DNA of 64,000 nt from Owenia fusiformis. Its lineage: Eukaryota; Annelida; Polychaeta; Sabellida; Oweniidae. The DNA is taken from the NCBI GenBank assembly GCA_903813345.2, contig CAIIXF020000007.1, positions 3,167,730-3,231,729 on the forward strand, read 5' to 3'. Numbering within the stretch: position 1 is the stretch's first letter; each line of letters starts with the position of its first letter. The position numbers were made by a program, and so were the translations under genes. The notes beneath the pieces were generated by a model, which did no database searches, was not told the origin of the DNA, and saw only the letters and a list, made by a program, of their open reading frames with translations. This document shows positions 36,526 to 48,400 of this stretch, one piece after another.

Positions 36526-38230
36526 GAGCGTGTTAACAAGTGTAATATGTTATTTATAACACTAACACATTTCATGTTATACTGTAACAAACATTTACTC
36601 AATTAGATAACTTACAAAACCTGTCGACAATTTCAAGGCCCCATATAAAGTTTCAATTTAAGTCCTAAAAATAGTAAATGATTGATAAAAACATCTTTTC
36701 AAACTTTGTATGGGGCCTTTAAAGATTTTCCCATGTGAGGTTTCAGTTCAGTATACCGAGGTTATCTAATATTAATATATCATATTGGTGGAGGGATAAT
36801 CCCAATATTTTGAACCTCACAGAGGATAATCCATTTATCCTATTACTCGTATGTACATTACCTTGGAAGCATATTATTGGGATATCTGAAAATTCTCGCT
36901 GATGCTTTTAAATTCAGATTATTTCTTAATAAGATAAAGTTGATAGCCTGTTAAGATTACTTATTTTTCTCATATTTCTGTTTTTCTCACGAAACTTAAC
37001 TCTTTACAGATTTTTTTCTCAAATTTGTATGCTATAATCCTGCTCGCAGTTGAAAATACAGCATTTTACAAACTTGCTTTATACATGCAGACCCGTAGCC
37101 AGGGGGGGGTCGATGGCCAAAAATTCTTTCAAAATCATGCAGGTTTTCATTATTCTGAGCACTTTTTAAGTGATTTTGGCCATTTTTGAACCAAAATTGT
37201 TAAAAGTGACTTATGTGTATATGTTATACCTCAAATACGTTCAAGTATGGAATGAACTCCGACTCTGTGGTTTTATTCTTCTAGAAAACTCAGAAATGCT
37301 AAGTGCAAACATTTCTATGTCACACTGTAAAATGTGTATAAATATGCACTTCAAAAAAGTCAAAAGTCAATTAGCCAAATTTTCTCGATTTTAAGCCTTC
37401 CAATATACTTACGGTAACACCTCTATAACAATTTTATCAAGAACAGCTTGGACTTTAATCTAACATTAAAGTTTGTTTTCGTGTTGCAAATGTTGAATAC
37501 TAGTATGTAATAGTTCAAATTGTATTCAAAATAGTTTCATTTTTGATTTTAAATACAATTAACATGCATAAACTCAATTGTATTTAACATGAATTGCATG
37601 CAGGGGAGTGGTATAACCTTATTTTCTTCATATCCTTCACTCGCGTCCCCTAGTCAGTGTAGGCCTAGTTGTATGGCATATGCTATGAATAAATAAATAA
37701 GAATAAGTATGTCATGTTAACAAGGCTAACTTGACACCCTCCTCTTTTTCTTACCTATAATAGCGTTACTTATCACGCATTTTTACTTGAATTAATCCAA
37801 AGTATAATATTGTGTATAATATTGCATTCGTTATACTATGGAGCCTAATGTCCGAGCAAATGTCGTCCTCTACATAATGTTTTACCGTATCACTTTATAT
37901 TACGAGCAGGTGAACAAGCAAGCATCCTAATCTAGGTTACCTTATAAAACTGATTGTATACATGTAGGCCCAATACTTAAAATAGGTTTATTTATTCCAA
38001 ATATATGCATCAAGCAAGCAGTGTTTGTTCAAGTGTACACTTAAAGTCTGAAAGTTGGATTTGAATCACATGGGAACATGTTCAGTATCAATACTTAAGG
38101 TGACAACAGCATAAATCGTATACTTAAACAGTTCAAAGTCTAAATAGTTTAAAGTAATCTTAATTTCGTGTTGTTTCCTATTGTGCATTTCTGCATATGC
38201 ATACTAGTACTCTCGGCTTTGTATAAGAAA
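36526..38230. other. Non-coding stretch with small repeats
   Basis: Contains a short inverted repeat 'ggccccatataaagttt' / 'aaactttgtatggggcc' (36638-36720) and the dispersed repeat 'agacccgtagccaggggggg' to 'gattttggccatttttg' (37085-37195), which is inverted relative to 33650-33800. No gene is recognised. Confidence 0.6.
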
Positions 38231-38697
38231 CCTCCTACCTCATACCGACTTAGCCACGTACGTTGGACATGATACAGTCTTTGAAGGGTTCAATTTTAAA
38301 GATCTTAGTTTATTAAATCTTAGTTTATGATGAATTATAGATGCATTTGTAACGACCCTTGATAGCAAGTTGCTACTGCAGCCCAGCTGGGTTTGATTCC
38401 CACTCGGGGCATCGAATTTAGCACACTTTCTTTCTATTTCTTTATCTAGCTTGTTGGACATGCACGCGGTCGTTAGTTAGTTATTCCCCTGGGGCGACCT
38501 CGGGTCATTACACATTACAATGCACCCATATGCCTTTATTTATGGATCTGTCATCCGTCTAGTCATAAAATAAAGCCGGAATTGTAGAAATGTTAATAAT
38601 TAGAGCTATTTTGAGATTTAAAAATCTTTAAAATTGAAACCTTCAATGACTGTTTCATGTCCCACGTAGGTGGGTAGGTGGGTATGAGGTAGGAAAG
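38231..38697. mobile_element. MITE with tRNA-like interior, copy 1
   Basis: The left end (CCTCCTACCTCATACC ... 'gacatgatacagtctttga' 'agggttcaattttaaagat') and the right end are inverted copies over roughly 70-90 bp; the right end finishes ggtatgaggtagg. The interior holds a tRNA-like segment with a B-box-like ggtttgattcc (38390-38400) preceded by 'tagcaagttgc'. This suggests a SINE carried inside, or a composite element. A second, right-truncated copy follows immediately. Confidence 0.65.
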
Positions 38698-38712
38698 GGC
38701 TTTGTATAAAAA

Positions 38713-39149
38713 ACCTCCTACCTCATACCCCGACCCACGTATGTTGGACATGATACAGTCTTTGAAGGGTTCAATTTTAAAGATCTTGGTTTATTAAATC
38801 TTAGTTTATGATGAATTATAGATGCATTTGTAACGACCATTGATAGCAAGTTGCTACTACACCCCAGCTGGGTTCGATTCCCACTCGGGGCATCGAATTT
38901 AGCACACTCTCGTTCAATTTCTTTATCTGGCTTGTTGGACCTATGCTCGCGGTCGTTAGTTATTTATTCCCCTGGGGCGCCCTCGGGTCATTACACATTA
39001 AAATGCATCCATATGCCTTTATTTATGGATCTGTCATCTGTCTAGACATAAAATAAAGCCGGAATTGTAGAAATGTAATAATTTGAGCTATTTTGAGATT
39101 TAATAATCTTTAAAATTGAACCCTTCAATGACTGTATCATGTTCCACGT
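38713..39149. mobile_element. MITE with tRNA-like interior, copy 2 (right end truncated)
   Basis: The same left end (cctcctacctcatacc) as the neighbour at 38231. The B-box is canonical, GGTTCGATTCC (38871-38881), with an A-box-like tagcaagttgc about 28 bp upstream. The right inverted repeat breaks off after 'tcaatgactgtatcatg'. The 1469-bp tandem duplication begins inside this copy. Confidence 0.65.
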
Positions 39150-40287
39150 AACTAGCTAAATTTTGTATATTTTAGTTTGTTTTTTAATTTGGCTATCATA
39201 AAAGCTTGCATTTGTGGTCTTTTATATTTTGACGCTTCTCTGCCATAATGATGTCCGTTATCGTAGGCCTTACCTTTCAACATGGCGTCAAATAAAAAAA
39301 CTAATTAATGCTTACTCCTTCTCGTGTATTGATGCTTGGATGATTTTGCATCCTCATTTTTGAATTATATTATTCTGTGAATATATTTTATAATGACTCG
39401 AATTCACATCTGTTTAGCTTCCCTAATTGTAAAAATAACACTATATCATTTATAACCCTTTAGCAATCCTTCATTTTCAAACCGGTCCATTTCGAGAAAT
39501 ATGCAGTTTGGGTGGTCATATCGCCCTTGAGAAATCGACGAAAATGATATAGATTCTCATTTAAAATCGAAGACCTCGGAACGATTTTGAGAATGAATCC
39601 CACCACTAGTTAGTGAACGTGCACCTAGCCCGGATGTATCTGTTGAAAATCCCGTAGCTGTACTGTAGACGTCGGTAGATAGGATCGGCCAAATATAATG
39701 ATATGGAATTGAGAGGCAAAAGAGGACCCATCGAAAATCAGCCAGCCTTTCTTGACAATAATCATATGCGATAGTAGAAGTCATCGCGTCTAAGAGAACC
39801 CATTAACTGTGAGTATAACTGCGATCATGTCCTGTTTTAGTTTGTTTTACATTATTCAATTTGCCTTATCCTAAATGCTCACAGAGTATCTGTAATGTAG
39901 CACATTTTTGGAGATCGCCCTGTAAAATTATTGTTTTTATATTTAAAAATGTCAGCTTGTTTGATTCTCACATCGAAACATGAAATATACAATGACGGTA
40001 CATGTGCGAACAAAGGTTTACGTTTATTGTTAAGTCAATTGGACAGTCTACTATCATCATACTTCCTTCAAGTCAGGATATTCTTGGTTATATTCTATCC
40101 TGTTCACACGTGGTGAAATAAATGTGTCTTGTAAATAAACCATTGATCTTTTTCATATCGCAATTAGCTCTGATGTAATGTCAAATGATTCAGCCCTATG
40201 ATATTTATTAAAACTTGATACAGGTAAAAAGCTGCCAATCGCCAAGGACTTTATTTATCAACTCCCAATATGCTAGGATTTGTGTTA
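38819..40287 (+). repeat. 1469-bp tandem duplication, copy 1
   Basis: Nearly identical to 40288-41756; I noticed only a handful of single-base differences. It begins in the MITE interior and ends after ATGCTAGGATTTGTGTTA (40270-40287), the duplicated start codon and first six codons of the Kunitz gene. In this copy the next codon is a stop, so it is a truncated exon 1 with its own promoter copy. Confidence 0.92.
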
Positions 40288-41756
40288 TAGATGCATTTGT
40301 AACGACCATTGATAGCAAGTTGCTACTACACCCCAGCTGGGTTCGATTCCCACTCGGGGCATCGAATTTAGCACACTCTTGTTCAATTTCTTTATCTGGC
40401 TTGTTGGACATATGCTCGCGGTCGTTAGTTATTTATTCCCCTGGGGCGCCCTCGGGTCATTACACATTAAAATGCATCCATATGCCTTTATTTATGGATC
40501 TGTCATCTGTCTAGACATAAAATAAAGCCGGAATTGTAGAAATGTAATAATTTGAGCTATTTTGAGATTTAATAATCTTTAAAATTGAACCCTTCAATGA
40601 CTGTATCATGTTCCACGTAACTAGCTAAATTTTGTATATTTTAGTTTGTTTTTTAATTTGGCTATCATAAAAGCTTGCATTTGTGGCCTTTTATATTTTG
40701 ACGCTTCTCTGCCATAATGATGTCCGTTATCGTAGGCCTTACCTTTCAACATGGCGTCAAATAAAAAAACTAATTAATGCTTTCTCCTTCTCGTGTATTG
40801 ATGCTTGGATGATTTTGCATCCTCATTTTTGAATTATATTATTCTGTGAATATATTTTATAATGACTCGAATTCACATCTGTTTAGCTTCCCTAATTGTA
40901 AAAATAACACTATATCATTTATAACCCTTTAGCAATCCTTCATTTTCAAACCGGTCCATTTCGAGAAATATGCAGTTTGGGTGGTCATATCGCCCTTGAG
41001 AAATCGACGAAAATGATATAGATTCTCATTTAAAATCGAAGACCTCGGAACGATTTTGAGAATGAATCCCACCACTAGTTAGTGAACGTGCACCTAGCCC
41101 GGATGTATCTGTTGAAAATCCCGTAGCTGTACTGTAGACGTCGGTAGATAGGATCGGCCAAATATAATGATATGGAATTGAGAGGCAAAAGAGGACCCAT
41201 CGAAAATCAGCCAGCCTTTCTTGACAATAATCATATGCGATAGTAGAAGTCATCGCGTCTAAGAGAACCCATTAACTGTGAGTATAACTGCGATCATGTC
41301 CTGTTTTAGTTTGTTTTACATTATTCAATTTGCCTTATCCTAAATGCTCACAGAGTATCTGTAATGTAGCACATTTTTGGAGATCGCCCTGTAAAATTAT
41401 TGTTTTTATATTTAAAAATGTCAGCTTGTTTGATTCTCACATCGAAACATGAAATATACAATGACGGTACATGTGCGAACAAAGGTTTACGTTTATTGTT
41501 AAGTCAATTGGACAGTCTACTATCATCATACTTCCTTCAAGTCAGGATATTCTTGGTTATATTCTATCCTGTTCACACGTGGTGAAATAAATGTGTCTTG
41601 TAAATAAACCATTGATCTTTTTCATATCGCAATTAGCTCTGATGTAATGTCAAATGATTCAGCCCTATGATATTTATTAAAACTTGATACAGGTAAAAAG
41701 CTGCCAATCGCCAAGGACTTTATTTATCAACTCCCAATATGCTAGGATTTGTGTTA
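40288..41756 (+). repeat. 1469-bp tandem duplication, copy 2 (functional promoter copy)
   Basis: Second unit of the duplication. Its last bases are the true start of the Kunitz gene (ATG at 41739), so this unit supplies the immediate promoter. A 'gatatttattaaaac' stretch lies about 75 bp before the ATG and could serve as an AT-rich core promoter; that is a guess. The junction with copy 1 shows a short overlap (tta). Confidence 0.9.
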
Positions 41757-43389
41757 AGTTTTGCTGTAATTGCAGGTAACCTTGTCATTCTTACCTTTTG
41801 CATAATTTTACATAATTGCTCACAATGCTCAGACAACTTCCCAGAAATTATTTTATCATAAATTATTTTCAAAGTTAAGCTAGCGCTTCCTTGGTCCAAG
41901 GGTTTTTCGCTTCTTTCCATATTGATTTGAGTAATAAATGAAGTCCTTTGAATAAAGGATGAAACTAGAGGACAAATGGAGAGATTAACATGATACCATA
42001 GTGACTGTTGAAAGAAAAAAGATATTGACGAGTATCTAGATTTTGAAGAGCTCCTAGCAATGTTTGAAAAATGGTAACAGATCAATATTTTCAGTTGCTG
42101 ATGGGAATCGATGTCTAAAAGATGTAGATATAGGCCCATGTGACGCTATCGTACCAAGGTACTACTTCAACCAAGATACTGGTTCGTGCACATCTTTTAA
42201 CTATGGTGGTTGCGGAGGAAATGACAACAACTTTGAGACATTCGAGAAATGTAACACGCTCTGTGGGGAAGGTAAAAGATGCAGTTGTAGATAGGGTGCA
42301 TGCATTCTCATATTATATTAAAAATGGTGGGCAAATTGTGTTAAAATTGATTTGACAAATATTTCTCTAGCGAACTATTATGCAGAATTCAAAACCATAT
42401 TGGCTAGCTAAAATATGATTTTAACCCTTGAAATCTCAGTGAAATAATGGGAAGGTCTAAATGTGGAAAACATTGTGTAACAATATGTTATGAACTGCTT
42501 CCTCCCAACTACACCTTCTGAGTTTAATTGGGTTTTGCTGTTAAACATAGCTTCATCTAATGCACTAGCTAGACTCTGAACCTAAGGTTAGTCATACACC
42601 CATCTGGATGCCATAACCTACAATAACCTGTATATTGGATGTAAGAAGAAAAATCAAAAGTAATTCAATATAAACTATTCCTTTGAAGGTGTATGTGATC
42701 AACCAGCAGACATGGGGCCATGTGAGGCCGCCATGCCAAGATTTTATTACTCGCAGGAAACCGGTACATGTGAGAGATTCATCTACGGAGGTTGTCAAGG
42801 AAACGGAAACAATTTTGAGACTAGCGATGACTGTTTGAAACGTTGTGGAGGTGGAAAAAGTAAGAAATACAAATTGTTCTGTTAGTAAAGGTACAAAATA
42901 TTCCACTTTAAGGGACTTGTAAATCCAGGAGTCGGAACTCTCTATTATTGCCATGGAATGACTATTTGTAAGGAACAGAATCCTTCTAACCGAAAGAACG
43001 TCTTTAATGTTTATTTCCCAGGTACTCTCATGAGTGTAAATATTCATGAGATACATAATGATCAAGGGAACTGCAATGTCAATTTAAGCATATAAAACGG
43101 CATCAATGTTCAACGTTCTACCTTTGTATTTTGATATCTTAAACTTCTTGGCAATATTCAAGGGAACATATGAGCTTCCGTTGTAGAAAGTTTTACTTTG
43201 ACATTTCTAGTTAAAAAATCTGCCTGCAACCTTGCCCCTGAGGTAGGGGATTGTGATGGGGTCTTTGAACGGTGGTACTTCGAAGAATCTCTGGGGCAGT
43301 GTTTGACATTTACTTGGGGAGGATGTGGGGGAAATGCTAACAACTTTCGAACGCAAGAAGAATGCTGCAGAAGCTGCCCATGTGCTTAA
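41739..43389 (+). CDS. Secreted protein with three Kunitz domains
   Basis: Exons: 41739-41775, 42095-42271, 42689-42859, 43211-43389 (taa), 187 residues. Exon 1 is a signal peptide, MLGFVLSFAVIA. Each later exon is one BPTI/Kunitz domain and all introns are phase 1, the classic one-domain-per-exon layout. Each domain has the standard cysteine spacing 8-15-7-12-3 and the NNF motif. The reactive loops read GPCDAIVPR, GPCEAAMPR and GDCDGVFER, so the P1 residues are Asp, Glu and Asp instead of the usual Lys/Arg. Trypsin-like proteases are therefore unlikely targets; it could be non-inhibitory or act on another protein. Domain 3 has an extra Cys next to C51 and another near the C-terminus. AATAAA at 43607-43612 marks the 3' end. 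The promoter region is tandemly duplicated upstream. Confidence 0.93.
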
Positions 43390-43606
43390 ATGCAGTGAGA
43401 TGTTCTGCTGTTCTTCATATTAGTTTAAGATTTTTGCAAGAATTTTACACAATGAAGTACCAGCGCTGAATCGCACTGTGTGATTGTGTTTATTTTAACA
43501 TCGATTTTGCACCTTGGCACGTTTACTATTTCAGTTTGACGGATAGATGACCAGTCCACGTTCAGAAGAAATATTGCATTATTGTCCGACAACCTTATTT
43601 AATTTC

Positions 43607-43612
43607 AATAAA
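43607..43612 (+). other. Polyadenylation signal of the Kunitz gene
   Basis: AATAAA about 220 bp after the stop codon, followed by a T/G-rich stretch (gttttgtcttttg). Confidence 0.7.
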
Positions 43613-43639
43613 ATTGTGCAAACGCATGTTGGATAGTTT

Positions 43640-45493
43640 TGTCTTTTGATGATTTAAAAAAATTCTGATACATGAGCTATAATGATATTTGCAAAATAAT
43701 TGTATTTCATAGGCCTATCTGACTCTAATTCATATCTAACTATTGAGTTACGAGGTGAGTTTAAGGTTAATTGTATTTTCTGAACAATAATCCTGCAACA
43801 GCTTTCTCACAGTGTTTCTGATGCTCATTTATCAAATGTAATGAACAAACAGCATCCGTTGATAAACCCGTAGTTATTAGGGAGGTTAAGATACACGTTT
43901 TCAAAACTTGTACGTGAATGTGTGGAATTATGGTCGTCTGCGCAATAGTTGTCCCATTTGTAAGATAGTTGTTTGCTTGACCGATTGAGTATAAAGGTAT
44001 ACAGAAAATAATTGTGTAACTTTTCCGTGAGTTAACATCAAAATATGAAATAAGAAAATTGATTACAGGTTTGTCCAAAAATTTGATTGTTTGCAGAAAA
44101 TTTATTTTCCTCAAAAATACACAAAAATTGTCCAGTTGCGTATTTGATTGTGTATTGTCATTGTCAAGCTTTCTTCAAAAGCACATCATAGTAACATGCA
44201 GCGAGTCGAGAATTGACACATTTTCGAATTGCGAAAACTAATGTTTTTTGTACATTTTTCCAATACAGTATATGTGTCACTACATTTCTAGTTGTTCGAA
44301 CGAAGCTAATGAAATGTGTCATCTGTCTACAGTCTAGCAGACACCTTTTCATTCAACAACCAAGAGTGGACGTCTAAATAGGTCATGACCCCTTCATTCG
44401 GACTCAGTCAGAACACGCCATCTAGTTCTTGGTGTTCTTTGTACTCTAGCTAGAAGCCCTTGCACAACAACTGTGAGGGTATTTAGTCAATCAAGTAGAG
44501 GGGGTCACGGAGGCTTGTAGCTCGACTAATTCACTGTTTCGGCGTGGTATAATCTGAATGGCCTTTCCAATGGTATATGATGTTCTACATTTATATGACC
44601 TGTACAACTCTTATATTGCAAAATGAAATGTTCCGATTTTTGGCCCACCCTATGCAGATGGAGCCTGTGGGAAATGTTTGGTGCTGCAGAAATGAGCAGA
44701 ATAAATGTACTATTATGATCGAATAATCATGTCATCAAGTACAATATTGAATAGCCGATCACGGGAAGATATGAATATTATGTTTTACATCCGTCCCGAT
44801 ATTGATAACGCCCATGAGCACATATTTGGTCAAACTTGAAATATAGTATAGTAAAACCTACATATAGTACACACTCTGTTTTGTCCCATAGTGTACCTTG
44901 TAAAAATGATAGAGGTGGTCAATTCAAAAAGTGTTCATTAATTTGCAAGTCACTCGGACTTGATTCTTTTGAAGACGGTTCCATGCGCTTGTTCCCTAAA
45001 GAGAGGTATTCAAGCACCCAGGTTTCACTGTACCTGTAAAACATAGTTTACTAGGAAGGTAAAGTAAATTGAATAATCAATTTCCACAAGAGATGTTAAA
45101 TTACTATTATTGTCTTGCTACTTTGACTTCATGGCATTCAGACAACAATCGTGGTTACACTAGTGCACTTAGAAATGAGCTACTAATGTTACGGCGCTTT
45201 TAAAAATTAATGAATTCCTGACACACTTTTTACATACTCGTGTAGATCTAGGCATATGTGCGCACATCGTGGCACTTGTCCCTCCTTAAATGACATTGAA
45301 ACTGTATGGACGTTAAATGGTCCTGTGGGAATAAAAACATACCACCATCAGTCTAGCGCACAACCTCGATAAACACAGTCAATTTGGTACATGTAAATAA
45401 ATAGAGATCGCCTTTAATTGAAGCAATGCTTAAATCTGTGCATCAAACCAAAAGGGGTTTGGCTTAGATGTGGCCATTAGTACTTCTGGAATC
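43640..45493. other. Intergenic region between Kunitz and AprA-like genes
   Basis: No gene recognised. At 44646-44702 is an end fragment (CACCCTATGCAGATGGAGCC and on) related to the foldback element at 35670. The remainder presumably includes the promoter of the AprA-like gene. Confidence 0.6.
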
Positions 45494-48400
45494 ATGGAGA
45501 CACGGGTGTTTTTAGTTTTGCTCCTGTTGGGTGGTGAAGCCATTGGTGCGAATTGGGATGTAAGTAAAAGATAAGACCTACAACTATGTTGACAATTACA
45601 TGTAGTTTACTGTCACTTTCATTATCCAATCACATGTTTACGATTTTACACACCACTTTAAGTATGATAACCCATGCTGGATCAGTTACCATGGATTTTA
45701 CACATAGGTCTGTATCATCACGCCGTACGCACATATTAACCAAATGTCTTCCATGAGGTATTTGTGGAACGAAAACATTTTTGAAAAAATGCTCTCCCTG
45801 CTCATTTTCTGGTACAACATAACGAATGAAGGCATGTGTGACTTTCCTTGATTTTTTCAGGAAAGTATCATTACATTGTCTTCTTTCAGTAAACCTGGTA
45901 AGAGGTCAATGGTAACTGTGTCAGAAGCTTTGAGAAGAAATGGAAACGTGTATTCATGAAATATCAGCATTTTCTGGAGTTACCATTAACATCTTGAAAA
46001 ATAATGTGATTGCCAAGGTCACGCATTTTGATGCGTTTATTAATTGCATGCTTCAAAATACGTACTGCGAAATGATACGTTTTAGCTAATCTGTTGTGAA
46101 AAACCTCTCTATTGTATAGTACATATTGTACTTCTTTCAAGTGGGGCACCAGGTCTCCACTGGACAATTATGTGAATAGAGAGGACAACACTTACACATG
46201 GAGTTTGCTAGAGACATACAGGGTCGATGCTGGGAATGCTGATGAAATTGAAGACACAACCGTGTATGTCCTCAACATGACCTCACAGACTTGGAAAGAT
46301 GGTGAGTTTATGTTTGGTTGTATGGCCAACTATGATAGCTCTTGAAGATAAAGATATAAGAGCTGTGAGTTCAATTCCAACCGGTAGAGTGTGACCGAGT
46401 TTTTCACACAAGCCCATATTCAATTCAAGAGATCCATAGAACTAGTGTTATCACGATTGAAATCAACAAAAATTTGCAATGCCTCATACAACATGTCTCT
46501 GCATAACTATAGTTCTATCTATCTACACATCATATTGTAGGGAATTATAGCTCACGTCCAGTGTGGTACCATCATCTTACCATAGCCATTCCCGATGAAG
46601 TCACTGAATTCGAACACTCGTTCATGTGGATAGGAGGCGGAAGAAATAGAGAAATAGATGAGTAAGTTGTCAATTTGAGAAATCTCAAAAATGAAATCAT
46701 CGTTTGATTTACAGTTCAAGTTTACCTCGAACGTACCCCATGCATATATAGCTTATATAGAGGTGGCTGGGTCTCAGTTGATCATATATATATAGTGGGT
46801 CCAAAAGCGTTCCATGTTCATTTCTATTTCAGACCGCCAACTCCGGATAGCGACACGTTCGTCATGGCAACTGCGTCATTTGCTTTCGAGACACAGTCAT
46901 GTGCGTCCTACCTGAAGCAGATCCCCAATCAGCCAGTCTTCTTGCCAATGTCGGTAAGCAACCAGTGAAAATCTAGTTTTGAATATACCGTTGATTGAAA
47001 ATATAATGAACTTTATGTACATGGCTAGGTTGACACTGAAAATATTTTCTTAACTTAAACTAATATCGAAATACTAAAGTGGTGTCTATAATATATGTCA
47101 ATAATATTCCCAACAACATTACATTGACATTCGTTTTTTAGGATGATCCAAGTAGAAGCAGATCGGAAGATGCAATCATCGCTTGGACCTGGCGTTATTT
47201 CATTGAAACTAATGGAACTGATCCTGACGTACTTTTAAGGAACCCGATGACGAAGGTATTGTCTCTGGCCTATTGTCCTGATTGTTGCCACACTGCTGTC
47301 TGATCCTTGCCATGCAATATTGTCTGATCGTTGCCATACTGCCCTATGGTCTGATTGTTGCCACACTGCTGTCTGATCGTTGCCATGCAATATTGTCTGA
47401 TCGTTGCCATACTGCAATATTGTCTGATCGTTGCCATACTGCAATATTGTCTGATCGTTGCCATACTGCAGTATTGTCTTATCGTTACCATAGGGCCCTA
47501 TTGTCTGATCGTTGTCATACTCCGATATTGTCTGATCTTACTTCCTGCGAAAGCTATTTGGATTTTGATATAATAGCTTTCCCACGGAGCATTTGGACAG
47601 CTCAATGATCGTGACCTTTGAAATCGAATTAAGTCGATCCGCGGCTTACTTTTGGTCTCTAACTGTGTCTTACATCAGTATCATCAATCCGTGTAAGTAT
47701 TGGAGCGCTGGAGTACTTCTTTTTCGATCAAGACTTGTAATTTCTAGTCGAGTGAATCGTTTTACTGCCAAATTCCAACATGGCGGTTTCTGCTCGGACA
47801 TTTTCGTAAATCTCCGGAGGTTGTCCGAACCTAACTAATTCTCAAAATTCATTTCGTTCGTTGCGTATCTCGCACCTAGCAAACCGCCATATTGGAAATA
47901 GGTCTGTAAAACTTTAACTCGATGAACAATTTACAAGTCTTGATCGAAAAAGAAGTACTCCAGCGCTCCAATACTTACACGGATTGATGATACTGATGTA
48001 AGACACAGTTAGAGACCAAAAGTAAGCCGCGGATCGACTTAATTCAATTTCAAAGGTCACTATTGATCAGCTGTTCACTTCTCCGTTTGAGAGCCATAAG
48101 TTTCAAAATCTAACATGGCTCTCGAAGTGAGTAAGTCTGATCGTTGTCACACTGCCCTTGTCTGATCTTTGCCATACAGCCCTATTGTCCGGTTGATTTT
48201 ATATAAGATGTTTCTAGAAGTTATAGCACATTTAATATAAAGGGAATAGCTTTTCGTTTCATTTGTCCCTAAAAATAAAAATATCTAATAACACAATTAA
48301 ACATTGTTCCATGCTCTTTCACTCTACTTTTCCTTTTATATAATACATATAACTGTGACCAAATGGTCACAGTTATTACATGTACCAAGAATAAACTCAA

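Noticed and set aside
39557-39784. 75-codon minus frame duplicated exactly at 41026-41253
   Set aside because: The identity only reflects the recent 1469-bp duplication; composition and context give no sign of coding.
41720-42139. 139-codon minus-strand frame
   Set aside because: It is antisense to Kunitz exons 1 and 2 and their intron, and resembles no family.
42592-43065. 157-codon minus-strand frame
   Set aside because: It is antisense to Kunitz exon 3, whose cysteine framework is unambiguous on the plus strand.
47235-47608. Several overlapping frames with repeating ILSDRCHTA-type peptides
   Set aside because: They arise from the 27-bp tandem array in an AprA-like intron, open in several frames because 27 is divisible by three.
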